Assembly (NCBI GenBank): GCA_025667525.1 | Contig: CM046877.1 | Span: 30,453,255 to 30,517,254 of the forward strand | Reading direction: 5' to 3' | DNA length: 64,000 nucleotides | Source: Glebionis coronaria | Taxonomy: Eukaryota > Streptophyta > Magnoliopsida > Asterales > Asteraceae | In this document: piece after piece, positions 11,296 to 23,400 of the stretch | Layout: each line of letters opens with the position of its first letter | Position numbering within the stretch: the first letter of the stretch is position 1 | Notes under the pieces: generated by a model | What the model saw: the letters and a program-made list of their open reading frames with translations, nothing else | Told to the model about the DNA's origin: nothing | Databases searched by the model: none | Made by a program: the position numbers and the translations under genes

Positions 11296-12354
11296 TGCTA
11301 GATACAATTTACGAGGAACATATGTGGTTTACTGTATCATGTTTTGCATTATATCTGTGTGTGCCAATAACCTTAAGTGATCACACACGCGGACGCAAGT
11401 TAAAATGGGAAAAAAAACATTAAAAGTCTTAAAAAAACATTAAGTATAAAAGATCAGTGGAGTGAAATTTGGTGTTTCAAATACGTCCAACATAACTCAT
11501 CTATGTTTTACATGTGCCCATTTAACTTATATATAATACTCTCTTCGTCCTAGGGCGGCGCCCCCATTGCTAGCCCGATACGATGAGATTTTAGTGTAAT
11601 TTTTGTTAAATTTCGAGCGTTTTTTAATATTGCCCCCCACTCAAAACTCAAAATGCTCCCCACTCACATATTAAAGTCCAACTTTTAACATCCAAAAATT
11701 ATAAATTCTTTAACTTTAAGTAAAAATACTTAAATTTTCGTTCCGATTCATGTCTTTTTCACCTTGTAATTAGCCAAAAAAAAAAATTGCCCCCCACATA
11801 CTAATTTCCTAGTTCCGCCACTGCTCACAATTATACCTTTAACTAATTAATTAAATCTCCCTTAAATTTGTAATAATATTTTCGAGTAAGGATAATATCG
11901 TTAAATTTATCAAACATACATATCTATTTTTAAAAGAGAGACTATTATTTTGGGACGAGTAAGTAATGGATAAGAAAAAAAATACCCTTTACAAAGAAAA
12001 AAAATATATATAATCAACAAAATTAGTAAGATATGTTGGAGAATAAAAGAAAGTTGCCTCAAATCAATTCGATGAAGAGAAAACGTGTACAGTGTTTCAA
12101 ATACAAAAACAAGAGTGCTCAAAATTGAATTTTGAGAATCTCATCGCGTACCTGAATCCAAAACCTTAGAAATTACATGTAAAAGTGAATAGCTTCAAAG
12201 TCATTCATTTCAACTTGCTTACTATAGCTTTTTGCTATTTCTTCATAGCATTTGAATGATTTTTATGCATTAGATACATGAGTTCTTTCCAATTTTCTTA
12301 TTTTTCTTTTAAATTTTCAAAGTCTTTAACTTAATACTATTATGAATAATTTGT
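11296..12354. other. upstream region of the PPR gene with a repeat remnant
   Basis: Non-coding. The PPR promoter should lie in 11296-11550, but no convincing TATA box was identified. About 11560-11825 holds runs such as TTGCCCCCCAC and CTAGTTCCGCCACTG, typical of a worn dispersed plant repeat. The rest is AT-rich and featureless. Confidence 0.4.
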
Positions 12355-12500
12355 ATGGATAGCCTATATAGTAATTAGAGTTTACCCTAATATTTGTCTT
12401 ATAAATATTCCTTGTATTTACCTTCAATGATATCTCAATTGAAGAATACATTTATTCTTATCTTTATTCACAACACGTTATCAGCACGCTCTGCCGTTGA
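12355..12500 (+). mobile_element. copia LTR 3' end with primer-site-like sequence
   Basis: An LTR-like end (leader about 12380-12465, ending CACAACA) is followed by CGTTATCAGCACG. The string AACACGTTATCAGCACG is a familiar junction at the LTR / primer binding site of plant copia elements. No matching second LTR was found, so it is a fragment. Confidence 0.55.
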
Positions 12501-13304
12501 GTTATTTTTTTATTCTGAATTAGATGTACGCATCTAAAAATTTGTCTCTCGTTTTGCACTCCTGGTACGTCTTCGACCCGATTTTTATGATATATTTACA
12601 TAATCATTCGAATAATTGAATATGCATTGTTATTATGTTTGTTGTTTGTCTGATTTGTTCATTAAAACTTAGGTAAAAAGAATCGATAAAACACATACGT
12701 TTGTAGCAGTAATGCATACTCAATAATTATACGGCCTCTAGATATGTTTATGTGTTTGACGTTCTCCATATGTTTTGTGATGGAGGCGCAAGTATTGAAG
12801 AACGGGATGACTTGTTTCTGGAGGCCCGAGATCGCGTGACGAAGAGGGGTTTAGTAAAACGGGTCTAACTTTTGCATCCTAAGTCCGTTTTCAGCCTGTG
12901 ACCTGTCAAAACGTGCGTAAAAAGGAGGTGGACGACGCTGTAACCATATTTTAGCTGGTTGCGGATTTTTCAAGGCCCGAAAAGCCTTTTTACTATCAGT
13001 TTTTTTTACATATTTATGTTTTTTCACTTTCAGTTGGACTTTGTCTTTGGGCTACGGTCCAACCCGTTGGATTTTTAGGGTTTTTCTTTATTTACAGTCA
13101 TTATTTAATGAATCTGCTGCAACCTTAGCAAGACAGTTATTAGTTTAATAAAAGTTAAACCATTGGTCGTTGTGTTGCCGTGTTTTACCCTAATTTTCGG
13201 GCATTTTTCAGAATCAACGATTATTAGCAGAATTGTTTATCGCATTCCTTTTGAATCAACAGATCCGATTACCTATCTTTGCTATTTTGTTTTTAGTCTA
13301 CATC
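12501..13304 (+). mobile_element. copia leader remnant and a gypsy LTR
   Basis: The first part is probably leader sequence of the copia fragment. The latter part is the LTR of a gypsy element, ending CTACATCA at 13304. Its 5' edge is uncertain; TGTGATGGAGG near 12777 is a candidate. No second LTR is present. Confidence 0.5.
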
Positions 13305-13307
13305 AGT

Positions 13308-13320
13308 TGGTATCAAGAGC
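13308..13320 (+). promoter_or_regulatory. gypsy primer binding site (initiator Met)
   Basis: TGGTATCAAGAGC lies three bases after the LTR end CTACATCA and matches the common tRNA-iMet primer site of plant retrotransposons. The gag start codon is 18 bp further on. Confidence 0.75.
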
Positions 13321-13337
13321 CAAAGTTCCTGATCAAG

Positions 13338-13753
13338 ATGCCTCCAAGGAGAACTAGGCCTATTCAGGATGTGAATGAACAGGAATTTGAGCAGCGTATG
13401 ATGGACAGAATAGAGGAGCGATTCGATCAAATTGTTGATCAATTGACCGACCAGATGAAAAATTTGATGAGCAATAGGAGGCCTCGTAATCGCCGTCATG
13501 AGGATGAAGATTCATATTTGGTAAAAATTTGTTTGATGATGGTTCGTCTTTTGATGAACAATCTGTAGGGCGACCAAGGAGGAATCAAAATGAGGATAAT
13601 AGTAGGCGTTGGGAATCAGGAATGAGGACTAATGTTCCTGAGTTTAATGGGGATACTTTGAATCCCGAGGGGTTCATTGATTGGCTTGTTACTGCTAAAG
13701 AAGTATTTGAATTCAAGGAAGTTCCTGAAAACAAGAAGGGTCGGATGATTTAA
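13338..13753 (+). pseudogene. truncated Ty3/gypsy (chromovirus-like) gag
   Basis: Starts MPPRRTRP and continues through an acidic, Arg-rich N-terminal part. A one-base frameshift at about 13515 moves the reading into the next frame, where the gag core follows with FIDWL and VFEFKEVPENK, the retrotransposon gag domain seen in plant chromoviruses. It stops at 13753, where LINE sequence begins; the rest of gag and all of pol are missing. It is non-functional. The family call rests on the gag core motifs. Confidence 0.75.
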
Positions 13754-13759
13754 ATAATT

Positions 13760-14399
13760 GGTCACCGTCGCCATCACATAGTGCTCCAATACAGATCACT
13801 TCCCATGAAGTTGTATCCCATGTTGCTTCACCTGCACAGACACAAAACACATTATCAGACACCAGGAGTGTAAACTCCAAACAAACTAACCCGACTCAAT
13901 ACTTTACCACAACGTACATACCAAACCATATGTGCCAAAACCCACTTTTTGTGTCTGTATATTTTTTAACAAAACCTTCTAATGATAGCCCCCCAAGTAG
14001 CCCAACACAAAATGAATCCTTAATAGATGAACCTATGGCAGTTGCAGATGGCATATACATCATTGAGGAGAATTTATCGAAACTTTCTGTTAAAAGAAAA
14101 CCCAACGATGCCCCGCCTAGCCCCCTGCCAAAAAAAGAACCAGACAACAACCAATCTTTCAATCATTAAGACCCAATCCTACAACCCTATTTGTAAAACC
14201 CGTTGTTCAAACACGCTTAAAAGGTAATCTATGTAAATATACAAGCTCCAAAATCAGGCCAAAGAATGATTCTCTTCTTGTGGAAAGTCAGTCAAACAAC
14301 CTCGTAGAAATACCTGTCAAGATAATGCATGTCGATGATTCATCTGCTTCGAATGTGGGTATGGTGGCTGCCCTGGATCAGCCATACGTCTCATGTTAG
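13760..14399 (+). pseudogene. LINE ORF1 C-terminal part
   Basis: Pro/Ser/Lys-rich low-complexity protein, readable with frameshifts. The segment after about 14170 reads PNPTTLFVKPVV in one frame and runs to a TAG at 14397-14399. This is the usual variable, basic ORF1 tail of plant L1 elements. The RRM or zinc-knuckle part expected upstream is missing, consistent with 5' truncation. The stop overlaps the start codon of ORF2. Confidence 0.6.
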
Positions 14400-15411
14400 T
14401 ACTATCTTGGAACTGTCAGGGAGTTGGGCGACCCCTGACAGTTTTGAACATGCGAGAACTCTGTCGAGCTCATCGCCCGGATGTAGTTTTCTTAATAGAA
14501 ACGAAAAATAAAGAACGATATTTAGACTATTTACGTCACTCGCTCTCTTTTACCGGTTTCTTTTATGTCAATCCAATTGGGCGTTCAGGAGGTCTAGCCT
14601 TATGGTGGAAAGGTAACATCACTTTAAATATTGTAAATGGTGATAAAAACATAATTCTGGTTGACGGGCACCGTATGGCATTCTCAATCTCATGGAGAGC
14701 TTGTTTCATATATGGTCCTCATGATCGACGTGCTAGAAATCTTCTTTGGGAGCAGATCTCGCATCTTGCTTTATCAACAATTTGCCCATTTCATTTTTTG
14801 TTATAGGTGATTTTAATTTGATCGGAGATGTTGCAGATAAGCAGGGAGGTTCCTCAAATACTAGTAGCCGAATTGAGGAGTTTCAATCTTTTCTTTCAAC
14901 ATCAGAACTATTGGAAATCCCGTTTAAAGGTCTAAGCTACACATGGGACAACAACAGGGATGAAACTGATAATATACGGGAACGAATTGATCGAGCTCTT
15001 GTTGATGAAACTCTTCTTATAACTTTCCCATCCCAAATACTTACACATTTTTCGATTATGGGAAGTGATCATGCTCCTTTTTTATACAACACATGCCCAA
15101 CACTAAAAAAGAGGCGGAAAGGATTCCGTTTTGGGTCCATGTGGACGTTAGAATCTGGTTGTGAGGAAACTGTTCATAGCGCATGTTCTGATACCTCTTC
15201 ATCAAATCTTATTCCTAGTCTTGAGTGTAATCTTTCACAATGTGCTAAGGAGCTTACTTCTTGGAGTCGCAAGCATTTTCAAAATAACAAGAAGGTCATT
15301 GAAGAGCTTACAAACGAGTTTAGTCTTCAATTAGCAACACCTACGGCTGCTAACAATGCTAGACGAAGACTATTGCAGGAAAAATTAGAAGAAACATGGC
15401 GTAAAGAATAA
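14393..15411 (+). pseudogene. LINE ORF2: APE-type endonuclease
   Basis: Starts MLVLSWNCQGVG with the metal-binding Asn of the exonuclease-endonuclease-phosphatase fold, followed by the ET motif in FLIETKN. A one-base shift in a T run near 14795-14806 moves the frame; it then continues GDFNLIG (catalytic Asp/Asn) and the GSDHAP signature (catalytic His). The domain nicks target DNA to prime reverse transcription. The linker toward RT follows (LEETWRKE) up to a stop at 15409-15411. Decayed but easily recognised. Confidence 0.85.
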
Positions 15412-16825
15412 ATGTTTTGGCACCAACGTTCGAGAGTGAATTGGATAAAATTCGGTGATCAAAATACCCATTTTTTCCACTTGTAAACAATACATAGGAG
15501 CCAACGAAATGCAATTACTATGTTAAAAATGAAGAAGGTGAGTGGGTTGATGACCCGATAGCCCTCCACGCTTTGATAAGAAATCACTTTACATCCGTTA
15601 CACATCCGTTGGTGTTAGAGAATTCGGCGATGTATTGGATGTAATTCAACCTGTGGTTAGTCACCATATGAACACATCATTAGAAGATAGGGTCACTGAC
15701 TATGAAATTGTTCGTGCGGTTAAGGAACTAGGGGCATATAAGTCACCAGGTAAAGATGGGTTTCCAGGTTTGTTTTTTAGTAAATATTGGACAATTGTTG
15801 GTAACTCAGTTTGTAACGCTGTAAAACAATTTTTTTCAACTGGAATTATGCCATATTCTATTAAAAAAAACTCTTGTTTTGCTTATTCCCAAAATTCCCG
15901 CACCAGAACAGGTTGGTTACTTCCGTCCCATTTAGTCTATGCAATTTTGTGTATCGTATTATTAGCAAAATCATGGCGAACAGGCTCAAGCCTTTCATAC
16001 ATCGTCTCATCTCCCCCTCAACAATCTGCATTCATTCCTGGTTGGCTCATCCAGGATAGCACGATGATTGCTAATGAAGCATTTCATTATATTCGACATA
16101 AAAATAAAGGCAACCAACGACTCATGACGCTTAAGCTTGATCTCAATAAGGCTTTTGACCGAGTTGAATGGGATTTCCTAATGACTACTTTAAAGAATAT
16201 GGGGTTTGTAGATATGTGGTGCCAACGGATTTTAGCATGTTCAACTTCATACGAGATGGAATTCTTGATTAATGGAGAATCCATAGGCAATATTCGGCCT
16301 TCTCGAGGTATCCGACAAGGTCACCTACTATCTCCGTACTTGTTCATTATTGTTGCAGATGTCTTATCACGTATGATCTCTAGAGTCGTGGAAAACCTTG
16401 CTTGTTTCCGGTATTAAAATGGCAAGGACTTGCCCCATAATTTTCTCATGTTTTATTTGTTGACGTTTCCTTATTCTTTTTTTAAGCAGACGGAGCAAAA
16501 TGTCAAAATCTAATGAATATCTTAGCTCGATATTGCAATGCATCAGGGCATAACATCAACTTCACAAATTCTTCTGCCTTTTTTTTTCCCTAACTGCCCT
16601 GAAAACTTGCAACAACAGTTATGTAGCTTGTTGAATGTTCAACGCATGGATCCAAAAGCTCGTTATCTAGGATTACCTTCTATAATTGGGATAAATAAGA
16701 AGGAATTATTCTCTTTTATCATGGATAAAGTGCTTCATAAGTTACAAGGGTGGAAACAGAAACTTCTCTCACAAGCAGGTCGAGAGATCCTTATCAAATC
16801 GGTGATTCAAGAAATTCCCTCATAA
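15412..16825 (+). pseudogene. LINE ORF2: reverse transcriptase
   Basis: Fragments in several frames: KSPGKDGFPGLFF, an IISKIMANRLK fragment in another frame, then LKLDLNKAFDRVEWDFL (RT motif A with its Asp) and GIRQGHLLSPYLFII (motif B). The expected FADD active-site box falls at about 16445-16480 and is damaged by small deletions. The thumb region GWKQKLLSQAGRE follows to a stop near 16825. Non-functional. Confidence 0.85.
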
Positions 16826-16828
16826 GCA

Positions 16829-17552
16829 ATGCAGTGTTATTTGTTTCCGGAATGTTTTTTTGAAAAGCTTCTTACTCACATTCGTAGATTTTTCTGGCAT
16901 GGCGATGCACATGGTAAGCATATTCACTGGTTAAGGTGGGATCGTCTTTCAAAGCCAAAAGATGAGGGAGGGCTTGGGTTTAGAGACTTGCATTCGTTTA
17001 ATCTAGCATTGCTAGCAATGCAAGGTTGGAGGCTTATAATTAATCCAAAATCCTTTTGGGCTCGTATCATCAAAGGTTTATACTTTCCAAGGGGAAATTT
17101 TCTAACAGCTAGTAAGGGATCTCAACAACACCTTCTTCCAAGGGAAGTTGATCTTATATCACAAATTCCCATTTCTAAAACGGGGGCACGAGACAAGCTC
17201 TTTTGTCGTTACAACGAAAAAGGAAATTATTCGGTCCGCTCGGGATATCAACAAGCTCTGCTATTGAAAGACAAGGAAACGATTCATGCTTCTTCATCCT
17301 CTAATCCCACAGGTGAGTTCTGAACAAATTTGGCGTCTGAATGTTATTCCAAAGATTAGACTCTTTCTGTGAAAAGCCTGTTCAAACGCCCTTGCTACGC
17401 GAGACTGTTTATTTCGAAGAAATTGTGCTACTTCGCCACTTTGCCCTATTTGTCGAACAACGCCATAGACCATTGAACATTTGTTGTTTGAATGCACGTG
17501 GGTAAAACCCGTATGGTTTGGTTCTTCTTTGGGCCTTCGTCTTGATAATAGA
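16829..17552 (+). pseudogene. LINE ORF2: post-RT region and zf-RVT, first part
   Basis: RRFFWHGDAHGKHIHWLRWDRL and GGLGFRDLHSFNLALL are typical of the region after RT in plant L1 ORF2. After 17323, in another frame, a zinc-binding region follows (IWRLNVIPKI, CPICRTTP, IEHLLFECTWVKPVW), containing stop codons. The coding string is cut after GLRLDNR by the palindromic insertion. Confidence 0.8.
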
Positions 17553-20500
17553 TGTAACACCTGGTAATTTCCCCTACCTTGTAAAATGACTATTTTACCC
17601 TCTGGCTTTTTATTTAGTCAACTATGTGATTTAACTGTGTTTGAACCGGGAAGTTATCCTGCGTTTTCTGAAAAACTGTTTGATGACGAGTAATGACTTG
17701 ACACTGTGCTCAGTCATTATTCTGAACATTTTCTGTGAATCTGACCAAAATGCTGAGACGGTCAATGAATTGACGATAATCCATGAGATTATTCGTTATC
17801 TGTGAATTATGTGCTTAAGTGTTTAGTTTTTAACAGCGTGATCGTATTTTCATGAGTAGCGTATTTAAATATTTCTGTATATGTTTATATGCCAGTATTT
17901 TAGTATTTTTACTATTTATAGTAATAAATCGTATTTTCTGTGAATATTTAATTAACGTATCGCGTTTTCGTATTTTACGTCGTTTTTACGTTTGACCATC
18001 GTTAGCATGCATAAAACATTTTATAAATCATAAAATATCAGTTTTTGTCGAAAAAGCATGAAATTAATTTATTTTGTCAAATTTCTAAGTTTTACGCATT
18101 TTTAAACCTAATTGTATATATACTAAAATTTACCTAAAACTAATTAACCTTTTTACCTTAAACCTTTTTACTAATTACCACAAGTAAAATTTTAAATCTT
18201 TTACCCCATATGAGACCCACAACCCACGGCTAAAACATGTGAATGAGAATGGAAATGCTAGATATTATTCATGGAAAGCTCATTTGCTTTATTACCCCTT
18301 ATAAACATACTACCTAACCTCAAATAATTATACTTCACATATTTTTACACATAAAACACAAAACACACTCTTTTCTCTTACAAACCTACGGCAAAAAAAA
18401 ACACATACACATTCTACCATTTTTGAGTTTTTGGAAGCTCCAATTTAAGAAGTTTTAGTACAAATAAATTACAACTAAGGGTTTATACAAGTAAAAGGAA
18501 GAATGGGTTTTCTTGGTTTGGTTGATTGAGTTGATTTGGTAGATATTTTGAAGAAGTTATTTTCTTGGTGATTATTAGTTGATTAGTTAGTAGATCGGGT
18601 TATTGTGAGTTCATACATACGCTACTTGAGGTTAATTCTTAAACCTTTTTTAATTCTTTCTTTTTCATGCATAATCTATGTAGATCTATGCATGCATGTT
18701 ACTCATCAACTATTTTTCTTACAAGTAAAAAGATAAAAATGATTTTTGGTCATGAAATATTTTAGATCTATAAAAATTATGTGTGGATCTATTAGATCCA
18801 TACATGAAAATGTTTTAATTGAAATACTTGTAAAATATAAAAATGTATATTTTTAGATTTATGGACTTGAAGATAAATCTTTGATTTTGAGTGTGTTTAT
18901 GAATATTTGAAGGGGGCTAGTGGTGTTACTACTAGTGGGTACGCTTGAAAATGGTCGAAAACGAGTTTTTACGAAAAATATATATTCTGTCCGATTTTTG
19001 TAAGAGACATAGAGGGTTGTAAAAATTGTTTTGACACTAGTTTACTACGATATTATGAAAATATAACTTATTACCCTCGTTTTGATATATTATGGGCTAA
19101 AAACGGAGTTAAAATGAGTAAGATATGGTCGTTTAAATTTCGTTGTCGGAAAACTTAATTTTTGTGAAAAACACTATAATGTGTTTGCTGTCTAGATTTT
19201 TAAAGTGGTCGAAACGACGTTTTCGAGTTAAACGGAGTTGTTTTAAGTGTCGAAATGGTTACTAAAAGTTGTGTATAAATGTTGGACTCGTTTTATAAAA
19301 GGATATAAGCGCGAAATGTGAATACTTGGTTCATCGTTAAGAGTTTGAGCGTTAAAAGTGGAGATTGGTATTATTGCGGGGAAAATGACTTGTTGAAATA
19401 TTGTGATTGAGAAGTGTTGAAATTAAGGGTATTAGGACGAAATTTGGGTACTTACTAAAAATGGCAAATTTTAAAATGACGCCGAAAGGCTGCCAAATTT
19501 TCTATAGAAATTGTGTCGGAAAATTTATTAAGATAAATTTGGGTAAATTAAAATTTACGACGAAAGGCTGTCGAAATTTCCTCGAGTCAAAAGTAAATAT
19601 TTGTGTCTAAGTATATATATACTACAATGCTTATAACGATATGATATCTACAAGTCATGATTTAACTACGAAATAATATATATATGATTGATGAGTAACG
19701 TACGTGACGAACTATTGTGACTTATTTGCTAGCGCCTAAACTATAGTATTATATTTAAGTTGTTGCTAGAGTTGCTCGCTACTATTTGATCATACTTGTG
19801 CGGTTTGAATCGTTGCTTGAGGTGAGTTTATAGATCCCTATTAAACTGTTTTATATGTTTAATGTTTTGGGATGTGATAAATGCTTTCGATGCTTGCTTC
19901 TGTACGCAAGTAAAACTAGATTTCTGTGAACGTTTTGTGAACAATGTTTATGAGATAGCTTAAGTTGCTTTAGCTGTAGTCCCCATTATCGTGAATCGTT
20001 AATTACTCTGCTGGAGTAAGCTCTTATGTTACGGATAGATCTATTGAGGGTTGACAACCTCCACCCGGGCATTCTGACGCCGGACGAGTGTGTACCATTT
20101 GTATGAACGGAGTTATCTCGGCTAGGTACTCCATTGGGGCAAAAAAATTTATGTATGCAATCTATTGTATGCACTGGATCACTAGTTTCGATGTCACGAG
20201 CTTAGCTATCATAAATATTGTGAACACCCAATTTATCCTACACTTGGCACTATACCTCCTATAGTTGCATGTGTACATGAAATGAAATCTGAAATCGTAT
20301 TACTATGAATTTTTACTTGAAAACTATATTCTCACCAACTTTATGTTGACCCAATTTAGCATTTATCTCAGGTAATTGATGATGAGTTGTATCTGCTGTG
20401 TGAAGTACTTGGAGTCCGCATGCATTTCTTGGCTATCTTCGGACATTTATTCACTTATGCTTTTGAACTATTATCTCGTTGATGTTTAAAAGTTTTATAT

Positions 20501-20683
20501 TCCGTTACGCTATCTTTTGAAACTGAGACCTTTTGTACTTTGATGCTTTTATTTAAATTCAACGAGGTATTTTTATAAAACGTCTCATTTAGAGTCGTTC
20601 TCTTGTACCTTGAACTATGATACAATGACGTAACAGCCCCCGAGCTTCACCGCTTCCGCATATCACATTTTTGGGGTATTACA
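17553..20683 (+). repeat. LTR of the palindrome, left arm
   Basis: TGTAACACC...GGTATTACA, about 3.13 kb, in plus orientation. It contains two GACGCCGAAAGGCTG-like short repeats (about 19479 and 19558) and otherwise AT-rich non-coding sequence. The final TATTACA is TGTTACA-type in the right-arm copy, which ends canonically. Confidence 0.82.
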
Positions 20684-20687
20684 GATT

Positions 20688-20700
20688 TGGTATCAGAGCC
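20688..20700 (+). promoter_or_regulatory. primer binding site, left arm
   Basis: TGGTATCAGAGCC, an exact match to the plant initiator-Met primer site, four bases after the LTR end. It shows that the arm is retrotransposon-derived. Confidence 0.9.
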
Positions 20701-20970
20701 TTGGTTATAGAGAACTAGGTTTGCATCTTAGGCCTAGACTATAACCGATGTGGCTACTTGTTACTCTGTATACATGTGTGTACTACGTAATGTACTACGT
20801 AATGTACTACGTAAGATAACACTATAAGTAATATGTGATATATATTATGTAATACGTAATACGTATTATATACATATGCATTTCACTGATTTGCATGCTT
20901 TAATTTGTATACATGATTATGTCATACATACTCTACAACTGCTCTAACACGTGGATGGTTGTTGCAGGTT

Positions 20971-22071
20971 ATGTCGTCATCCACTATTACTTACCAGTCC
21001 GACTCTGCTGACGAAGAGTGGGAAGACGAGATTGAGTTGATACCAGGTCATGTCGAGCCAGAGAATAACCCAGAGGAAGCTCCTGAGGAGGCTGATCCTG
21101 AGGAGGAAGGTGCGGAGTATGAACCTGACGAGGATCCGGAGGAGGATGATGAGGGTGAGCCTGATGTGTTGTCTGATACTTCTGATGTTGTTGATGGGAT
21201 GCCACCTGTTGTGCACCGTACTTTGATCGAGTGGGTTAGTGGTAGTGAGGACGATGCGGATGATGAGGATGACGTGGATGGTATTGAGGTAGATCACGAG
21301 GGTGATGAGGGTATGGATGGACATGAGGTAGGTCATGAGGACGATATGTATGGTGTTGAGGTAGATCATGAGGGTGATGATAATATGGATGGATATGAGG
21401 TAGATCGTGAGGACGATGAGGACATGGATGATGAGATTGAGAGTGATACTGACGTTAGGATGGTTGTGGCTAGTAGTGATAGCGAGGGTGCTGAGGCTGA
21501 TGATGATAGTAGGGTTGATGCTTTGACTGTTGTACCTGAGAGAGTTGAGCCCAGTAGGAGGAGTGAGATTAGGAAGACGTCCGACTTGAGGAAGAAGCCT
21601 ACTGTTCCATGTCAGCGGTTTAGAGAGGAGAGGGAAGCCTTATGGGGTACGCCACCAGCTGAGGTTTATACTGATTCCGATGATACTATACCACCTGCTG
21701 ATGGAGCTGGACCATCCGGTGTTAGATCTCGAGCTTTGTCCGATTCTGATTCGTCATGCCCACGGAAGAAGATTCGTATGTCTGATTCACACACTACACC
21801 TGAGGCATCGCCTACTCATGGGAGTCGAGTTGCTACTACTGTTTCTACACCACCTACTCATCATGTTGGAGAGCCCTCTAGACCTAGGTCATGTGTTGTT
21901 ATGATAGGATCTGCTAGGGATTCAGATGCTGTTCGTTTTCGTCTACTTGAGGATGCGGTTTTTGGATTGTTAGAGGATAACGAGAATACCCGCGACTTGT
22001 TGGATACCACACTTGAGGAGGTTGCTAGGTTGAGGAGTGAGTTACTGACTCCAACTCACTCCTCAACCTAG
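20971..22071 (+). CDS. acidic ORF of the palindromic element, left arm (intact)
   Basis: Starts at ATG MSSSTITYQSDSADEEWEDE; 366 aa. Residues about 10-160 are extremely rich in Asp and Glu, with internal repeats of the type EVDHEGDEGMDGHEV. A Ser/Thr/Pro-rich middle contains basic PRKKIRM (possible nuclear localisation signal). The C-terminal segment (about 315-357) is helical, with LEDAVFGLLEDN and LEEVARLRSEL suggesting a coiled coil. The position after LTR and PBS is that of gag, but I see no gag core, zinc knuckle or protease. The frame runs across the palindrome centre, so the last five residues (THSST) and the stop come from the antisense of its own codons. Function unknown; perhaps a gag N-terminal extension of the parent element. 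Confidence 0.6.
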   Translation: MSSSTITYQSDSADEEWEDEIELIPGHVEPENNPEEAPEEADPEEEGAEYEPDEDPEEDDEGEPDVLSDTSDVVDGMPPVVHRTLIEWVSGSEDDADDEDDVDGIEVDHEGDEGMDGHEVGHEDDMYGVEVDHEGDDNMDGYEVDREDDEDMDDEIESDTDVRMVVASSDSEGAEADDDSRVDALTVVPERVEPSRRSEIRKTSDLRKKPTVPCQRFREEREALWGTPPAEVYTDSDDTIPPADGAGPSGVRSRALSDSDSSCPRKKIRMSDSHTTPEASPTHGSRVATTVSTPPTHHVGEPSRPRSCVVMIGSARDSDAVRFRLLEDAVFGLLEDNENTRDLLDTTLEEVARLRSELLTPTHSST

Positions 22072-22080
22072 CAACCTCCT
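22021..22080. repeat. palindrome centre
   Basis: GAGGAGTGAGTT, a 9-base spacer ACTGACTCC, then AACTCACTCCTC: the arms meet with no other linker. A transcript through here could fold into a hairpin with a 9-nt loop and a stem of up to about 4.5 kb. Confidence 0.95.
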
Positions 22081-23125
22081 CAAGTGTGGTATCCAACAAG
22101 TCGCGGGTATTCTTGTTATCCTCTAACAATCCAAAAACCGCATCCTCAAGTAGACGAAAACGAACAGCATCTGAATCCCTAGCAGATCCTATCATAACAA
22201 CACATGACCTAGGTCTAGAGGGCTCTCCAACATGATGAGTAGGTGGTGTAGAAACAGTAGTAGCAACTCGAATCCCATGAGTAGGCGATGCCTCAGGTGT
22301 AGTGTGTGAATCAGACATACGAATCTTCTTCCGTGGGCATGACGAATCATAATCGGACAAAGCTCGAGATCTAACACCGGATGGTCCAGCTCCATCAGCA
22401 GGTGGTACAATATCATCGGAATCAGTATAAACCTCAGCTGGTGGCGTACCCCATAAGGCTTCCCTCTCATCTCTAAATCGCTGACATGGAACAGTAGGCT
22501 ACTTCCTCAATTTGGACGTCGTCCTAATCTCACTCCTCCTACTGGGCTCAACTCTCTTAGGTACAACAATCAAATCATCAACCCTACTATCATCATCAGC
22601 CTCAGCACCCTCGCTATCACTACTAGCCACAACCATGCTAACGTTAGTATCACTCTCAATCTCATCATCCATGTCCTCATCATCCTCACGATCTACCTCA
22701 TATCCATCCATATCATCATCACCCTCATGATCTACCTCAACACCATCCATATCGTCCTCATGACCTACCTCATGTCCATCCATACCCTCATCACCCTCGT
22801 GATCTACCTCAGTACCATCCACGTCATCCTCATCATCCTCATCGTCCTCACTACCACTAACCCACTCGATCAAAGTACGATGCACAACATGTGGCATCCC
22901 ATCAACAACATCGGAAGTATCAGACAACACATCAGGCTCACCCTCATCATCCTCCTCCGGATCCTCGTTAGGGTCATACTCCGCACCTTCCTCCTCAGGA
23001 TCAGCCTCCTCAGGAGCTTCCTCTGGGTCATTCTCCGGCTCGACATGACCTGGTATCAACTCAATCTCGTCTTCCCACTCTTCGTCAGCAGAGTCGGACT
23101 GGTAAGTAATAGTGGATGACGACAT
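22025..23125 (-). pseudogene. acidic ORF of the palindromic element, right arm (nonsense copy)
   Basis: Mirror copy of the left-arm ORF, starting MSSSTITYQSD at 23125. A TAG at 22499-22501 replaces a Lys codon; the frame then stays open to 22025, ending ELESVTHSST. Compared with the left copy there are about 20 amino-acid changes and no frameshift. The changes spread along the acidic repeats and the middle. The single lesion suggests recent loss or relaxed selection. Confidence 0.75.
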
Positions 23126-23383
23126 AACCTGCAACAACCATCCACGTGTTAGAGCAGTTGTAGGGTATGCATGACATAATCATGTATATAAATTAAAGCA
23201 TGCAAATCAGTGAAATGCATATGTATATAACACGTATTACGTATTACATAATATATATCACATATTACTTATAGTGTTATCTTACGTAGTACATTACGTA
23301 GTACACACATGTATACAGAGTAACAAGTAGCCACATCGGTTATAGTTTAGGCCTAAGATGCAAACCTAGTGCTCTATAACCAA

Positions 23384-23396
23384 GGCTCTGATACCA
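23384..23396 (-). promoter_or_regulatory. primer binding site, right arm
   Basis: Reverse complement of TGGTATCAGAGCC, mirroring 20688-20700; four bases separate it from the right-arm LTR end at 23401. Confidence 0.9.
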
Positions 23397-23400
23397 AATC

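Noticed and set aside
22512..23119. Plus-strand frames of 72-130 codons in the right palindrome arm
   Set aside because: They are antisense shadows of the acidic ORF copy on the minus strand, made of Asp/Glu codons read backwards.
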